Positions 16,141 through 18,930 of a DNA stretch of 18,930 nucleotides are shown piece by piece. Numbering within the stretch: the stretch's first letter is position 1; each line of letters opens with the position of its first letter. The DNA is from Actinomycetota bacterium (GTDB taxonomy: Bacteria; Actinomycetota; Acidimicrobiia; Acidimicrobiales; Ilumatobacteraceae). The stretch is from contig SYEA01000106.1 of assembly GCA_005800965.1 (NCBI GenBank), positions 1 to 18,930 on the forward strand, in the 5' to 3' direction. A program made the translations under genes and the position numbers. The notes beneath the pieces are model-generated. The model was not told where the DNA came from. It saw only the letters and a list, made by a program, of their open reading frames with translations, and searched no databases.

Positions 16141-16760
16141 GCAAACGAATCGCTGTGCTGGTCTCGGGTAATGGTGGCAATCTGCAGGCAATACTTGATG
16201 CAGTTGACGATGGTCGGCTGGCTGCCCGTGTGGTCGGAGTGGTGAGCAACCGTCCCGCGGTGCGAGCCTTGCAGCGGGCCACTACTGCTGGTGTGCCTAC
16301 TGCAGTGGTCGAAGCACTACCAGTCGAAACACGCGTGCAGTATGACGAGCGTTTGCGTGACGTGGTAGAGGCATGGGAGCCCGACATCGTGGTGCTTGCT
16401 GGTTTCATGCGGGTGCTTTCGCCCGTGTTTCTCGATGCTTTTCCGCAAGCTGTAGTGAACATTCACCCAGCATTGCCTGGCGAATTGCCAGGAATTCGCG
16501 CCATCGAACGCGCCCACGCGCAAGCGCAAGATGGGTTGCGCACCCACAGCGGCATCATGGTGCACCTCGTGCCTGACGAAGGCGTCGACACGGGACCAGT
16601 GCTGGCCGTGGTGGAGGTTGCCGTGTCGAGGGGTGAGAGCCTCGCCGACTTTGCCACCCGCATGCATGATGCCGAGCATCGTCTGCTGGTACGTGCGCTC
16701 GTTGAATTTATTGATCAGCCAATCGCTCAGAAAACCCATCAGCATCTACGCTTTCGATAA
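16137..16760 (+). CDS. purN: GAR transformylase, folate-dependent
   Basis: 207 residues, normal for PurN. It transfers the formyl group of 10-formyl-THF to GAR. VLVSGNGGNLQAI is the phosphate-binding N-terminus. The catalytic set is present: Asn and His in VVNIHPALPG and Asp in LVPDEGVDTGPV. GTG 16137 overlaps the purDM stop as GTGA, has GAGG 5 nt upstream, and fits the family start (SKRIAVLVSG). The ATG at 16119 would add six residues not typical of PurN. Its position right after a PurD-PurM fusion reproduces the domain order of animal GART. Confidence 0.95.
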   Translation: MSKRIAVLVSGNGGNLQAILDAVDDGRLAARVVGVVSNRPAVRALQRATTAGVPTAVVEALPVETRVQYDERLRDVVEAWEPDIVVLAGFMRVLSPVFLDAFPQAVVNIHPALPGELPGIRAIERAHAQAQDGLRTHSGIMVHLVPDEGVDTGPVLAVVEVAVSRGESLADFATRMHDAEHRLLVRALVEFIDQPIAQKTHQHLRFR

Positions 16761-16764
16761 GGAG
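16759..16764 (+). promoter_or_regulatory. Shine-Dalgarno of guaB
   Basis: AAGGAG lies 7 nt before the guaB ATG and overlaps the purN stop TAA. It is the best ribosome binding site in the window, in contrast to the leaderless-looking unit starts. Confidence 0.75.
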
Positions 16765-16771
16765 CAACAGC

Positions 16772-18259
16772 ATGAGCCACAATCACGAACTTTTTGACCG
16801 CTTCGAGGGGCTCACTTTTGATGATGTCGTGCTCGTACCAGGGTTCAGTGATGTGTTGCCCGATCAAGTTGAGACGGCTACCACGTTTGCGCGAGACATT
16901 GTGCTGAATGTGCCGCTCGTATCCGCCGCGATGGACCGTGTGACCGAGGCCAGGTTGGCCATTGCCATGGCTCGATGCGGAGGCATCGGGGTTGTGCACC
17001 GCAATTTGTCGGTGCAAGACCAGGCTGCCGAGGTGCAGAAAGTAAAACGTTCACAATCAGGGATGATCAGTGACCCAGTCACCCTGCGAGCAACCGCAAC
17101 GCTTGACGATGCCGAACACCTGATGAATCGTTACAAGATTTCGGGTGTGCCAATTACTGACACTGCTGGTGTGCTGGTGGGCATTCTGACTAATCGTGAT
17201 GTGCGCTTTTGCTCAGCGAGTGATTACAAGCGACCTGTGAGTGAGTTCATGACCAGTGAAGGTTTGGTGACTGCCCGCGAGGGCACCACGCTTGACGAGG
17301 CAAAACTGTTGTTGCAGCGCCATCGAATCGAAAAACTGCCGTTGGTCGATGCTGATGGTCGCCTGCGCGGGCTCATCACGGTAAAAGACATCATGAAAGG
17401 CCAAGAGTTTCCCAACGCCACGCGCGACTCGGCAGGTCGCCTGCGTGTGGCGGCGGCAGTGGGGGTGGGCGACGACCTCGAGCAGCGAGTTGAGGCACTC
17501 GCCCACGAGCAGGTTGATGCAGTGGTCATTGATACTGCGCACGGCAATTCGATGGGTGTGGTGAAGGCGATCGAACGCATCAAGGCAAGTTGGCCTGATC
17601 TGGCCGTGGTGGCGGGCAATGTGGTGGATGAAAGTGGTGTCGAAACATTGCACGGTGCCGGGGTGGATGCAGTGAAGATTGGGGTTGGTGCTGGTTCGAT
17701 TTGCACGACTCGGGTTATTGCTGGTGCGGGTATGCCACAGTTGTCGGCGATTTGGTTTGCCTCGCAGCGCGCCCAACAACTTGGCATCGCCGCGATTGCC
17801 GACGGTGGTGTTACGTATTCGGGTGACTTGGTCAAAGCATTGGCCGCTGGCGCCAATGTGGTGATGCTCGGCAGTTTGTTTGCCGGAACAGATGAAGCAC
17901 CCGGCGAAGTGGAGTTGTTCGAGGGCCGGCGTTATAAGAGTTATCGCGGCATGGGCTCACTTGGCGCCATGGCCGGGTTGGGTGCTGATCGCTATGGCTC
18001 GGCCCAGGGCAGTGGTGGTCGCAACAAATTGGTTCCCGAAGGTATTGAGGGTCGCGTGGCATACGCCGGTTCACTGGCAGATGTGGTGTATCAACTGGTT
18101 GGTGGCTTGCGCTCGGGCATGGGGTATGTCGGCGCAGCGACGCTGCTTGATTTATGTCGTCGTGCGAAGTTCATGCGCGTGACCACCGCTGGGCGTGAAG
18201 AGAGCCATCCTCACGACGTGACGATCACACACGAATCTCCGAACTATCACCGTTCGTAA
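16772..18259 (+). CDS. guaB: IMP dehydrogenase
   Basis: 495 residues, normal for bacterial IMPDH. It oxidises IMP to XMP with NAD, the committed step to GMP. The TIM-barrel start is LTFDDVVLVPG. Two CBS modules follow (about residues 97-210), which in the family sense ATP and GTP. The catalytic loop is GAGSICTTRV with Cys311; the more common form is GPGSICTT. The flap region shows YRGMGSLGAM, and EGIEGRV follows with the catalytic arginine. It is the last gene of the operon, 11 nt after purN, and ends 16 nt before the stop of a convergent small gene. guaA is not in the window. Confidence 0.97.
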   Translation: MSHNHELFDRFEGLTFDDVVLVPGFSDVLPDQVETATTFARDIVLNVPLVSAAMDRVTEARLAIAMARCGGIGVVHRNLSVQDQAAEVQKVKRSQSGMISDPVTLRATATLDDAEHLMNRYKISGVPITDTAGVLVGILTNRDVRFCSASDYKRPVSEFMTSEGLVTAREGTTLDEAKLLLQRHRIEKLPLVDADGRLRGLITVKDIMKGQEFPNATRDSAGRLRVAAAVGVGDDLEQRVEALAHEQVDAVVIDTAHGNSMGVVKAIERIKASWPDLAVVAGNVVDESGVETLHGAGVDAVKIGVGAGSICTTRVIAGAGMPQLSAIWFASQRAQQLGIAAIADGGVTYSGDLVKALAAGANVVMLGSLFAGTDEAPGEVELFEGRRYKSYRGMGSLGAMAGLGADRYGSAQGSGGRNKLVPEGIEGRVAYAGSLADVVYQLVGGLRSGMGYVGAATLLDLCRRAKFMRVTTAGREESHPHDVTITHESPNYHRS

Positions 18260-18274
18260 CCCGACTTTGGCGCT

Positions 18275-18288
18275 GCTACCTCAGTAGC
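18275..18288. terminator. Short hairpin between guaB and the convergent small gene, weak terminator candidate
   Basis: GCTAC-CTCA-GTAGC is a perfect 5-bp stem with a 4-nt loop, just after the guaB stop and overlapping the last codon of the minus-strand gene. No U-run follows on either strand, so intrinsic termination would be weak. Confidence 0.2.
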
Positions 18289-18560
18289 GACACGACAACA
18301 GATGCAGCGCTTGCTACGGCTGAGATTGAGGCAACGACGAGAGTTTTGTTGAATCGTAGACGTTCATCCAACGCGTCAAACCGTCGTTCAATGACTTCGC
18401 GGAAGCCGCTGAATCGCAAATCGAGTGCGACGACTTGATTGGAGATTGTTTGAAGTTGGGCATCGGTAATCAGTCGCTCACGCTGCAGCTCGTGGCGCAG
18501 GTCAGCCACGGTGACGACGCGGTGCTCAGAACCGCTTGGTGTGGTTATTGGCTCGGTCAT
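18276..18560 (-). CDS. Small coiled-coil protein with C-terminal membrane helix
   Basis: 94 residues from ATG 18560; I do not recognise a named family. After a short polar N-terminus, residues about 20-70 (VADLRHELQRERLITDAQL through VIERRFDALDERLRF) have the charge and heptad pattern of a coiled coil. The last 25 residues (TLVVASISAVASAASVVVSLL) form one hydrophobic helix ending in Arg. This is a tail-anchored plan, broadly like XhlA-type or other small membrane coiled-coil proteins. I rejected the TTG at 18605 because the promoter-like sequence lies between it and the ATG. Base usage looks more AT-rich than in the purine genes. Function is unknown. Confidence 0.6.
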   Translation of the reverse strand: MTEPITTPSGSEHRVVTVADLRHELQRERLITDAQLQTISNQVVALDLRFSGFREVIERRFDALDERLRFNKTLVVASISAVASAASVVVSLLR

Positions 18561-18568
18561 GGTCTCTG

Positions 18569-18596
18569 GTTGTATCACTCCTCCGAAAGTTGTCAA
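18569..18596 (-). promoter_or_regulatory. Sigma70-like promoter of the coiled-coil gene
   Basis: Minus strand: a perfect TTGACA (18596-18591), 16 nt, then TACAAC (18574-18569), then 8 nt to the ATG at 18560. Transcription would begin at or next to the A of the ATG. GGAGGA lies within the spacer, 18 nt from the ATG, too far to be its ribosome site. Confidence 0.5.
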
Positions 18597-18653
18597 GTCA
18601 CCCAAAGTGCTGACGTTTTCAGAAGTGTGTGCACGGCACCGCCAACAAGGTCA

Positions 18654-18930
18654 TTAGCGGTTCTGTTGCCCAAGTTCTTTCAGCACCTCTTGTCGTGACC
18701 TCAACCACGCTGCGATATCTGGAACTTCAACTGGGAGCAGATGCCCGGTTGAAAGATATCCAACCATCGCCATTAGACCGAGTACCGCTTGTCGGGTAGC
18801 GAGTTCGCCAGACAATCCAAACTCTTTTTCAATGTCAACAGTCAACGCCCCGAGCACTGCTTTAGCCAACCCCCGTAGTTGTGGTTGCAGAACAGGTCTT
18901 TTGGCCAAGTCGGTAAAGAGGGAAAACGCC
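18654..18930 (-). CDS. Unidentified protein, C-terminal part (cut by window end)
   Basis: The frame is open to the last complete codon of the window, giving 91 visible residues with no start in view. TTG 18908 is in frame, but sensible sequence (AFSLFTDLAKRP) continues upstream of it. The part seen is mostly helical in character, with a hydrophobic stretch ATRQAVLGLMAMVGYLSTGHLL and an acidic, Trp-containing end (VPDIAAWLRSRQEVLKELG). This would suit the ligand-binding half of a TetR-like regulator, but no diagnostic DNA-binding part is visible and I hold that loosely. Confidence 0.5.
   Translation of the reverse strand, partial: AFSLFTDLAKRPVLQPQLRGLAKAVLGALTVDIEKEFGLSGELATRQAVLGLMAMVGYLSTGHLLPVEVPDIAAWLRSRQEVLKELGQQNR

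Noticed and set aside
18597..18653. Small RNA or gene in the region upstream of the coiled-coil gene
   Set aside because: No ORF, hairpin or promoter pair could be supported here.
1..18930. Defence system, mobile element, prophage or CRISPR array
   Set aside because: No transposase, integrase, terminal repeats, nuclease or repeat-spacer pattern was seen; the content is housekeeping and metabolic.

Overview
The window is chromosomal, moderately GC-rich bacterial DNA, densely packed with genes. It is dominated by de novo purine synthesis. An F420-type luciferase-like oxidoreductase, many GTG starts and apparently leaderless promoters suggest an actinobacterium, perhaps an Acidimicrobiia-like lineage. 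That placement is inference; no marker gene in the window fixes it.

Layout. Positions 1-2712 (+) hold the 3' part of a DedA-type membrane protein, an SDR dehydrogenase and a carotenoid oxygenase, tightly spaced. Positions 2699-4650 (-) hold a coupled pair, an F420-type oxidoreductase and an MFS transporter, whose 3' end overlaps the carotenoid oxygenase gene. From 4673 the purine genes begin: purH (+), then purE-purK (-), then a long (+) operon at 7956-18259: purSL, purQ, purC, purF, purD-purM (one fused ORF), purN and guaB. After guaB come two small (-) genes: a coiled-coil/membrane protein, and an unidentified gene cut by the window end.

The purine genes cover every step from PRPP to IMP except adenylosuccinate lyase (purB), and add IMP dehydrogenase toward GMP. 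PurF makes phosphoribosylamine. The PurD domain makes GAR, PurN makes FGAR, PurSL with PurQ makes FGAM, and the PurM domain makes AIR. PurK and PurE make CAIR, PurC makes SAICAR, and PurH does the last two steps after the missing PurB. Almost every junction in the operon is a 1-14 nt overlap, so translational coupling is likely.

Three things stand out. PurD and PurM are one polypeptide followed at once by purN, the same domain order as the animal trifunctional GART enzyme. FGAM synthase is split as PurSL plus PurQ rather than PurS/PurL/PurQ. Seven starts (SDR, carotenoid oxygenase, MFS, oxidoreductase, purH, purE, purSL) have TANNNT placed 6-7 nt before the start codon and no convincing Shine-Dalgarno, which suggests leaderless mRNAs; several operon-internal genes do have Shine-Dalgarno sites. 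One such promoter, between the oxidoreductase gene and purH, is a 22-bp divergent region whose two -10 boxes overlap. No mobile element, CRISPR array, rRNA or tRNA was recognised, and no gene-free stretch exceeds 100 bases.
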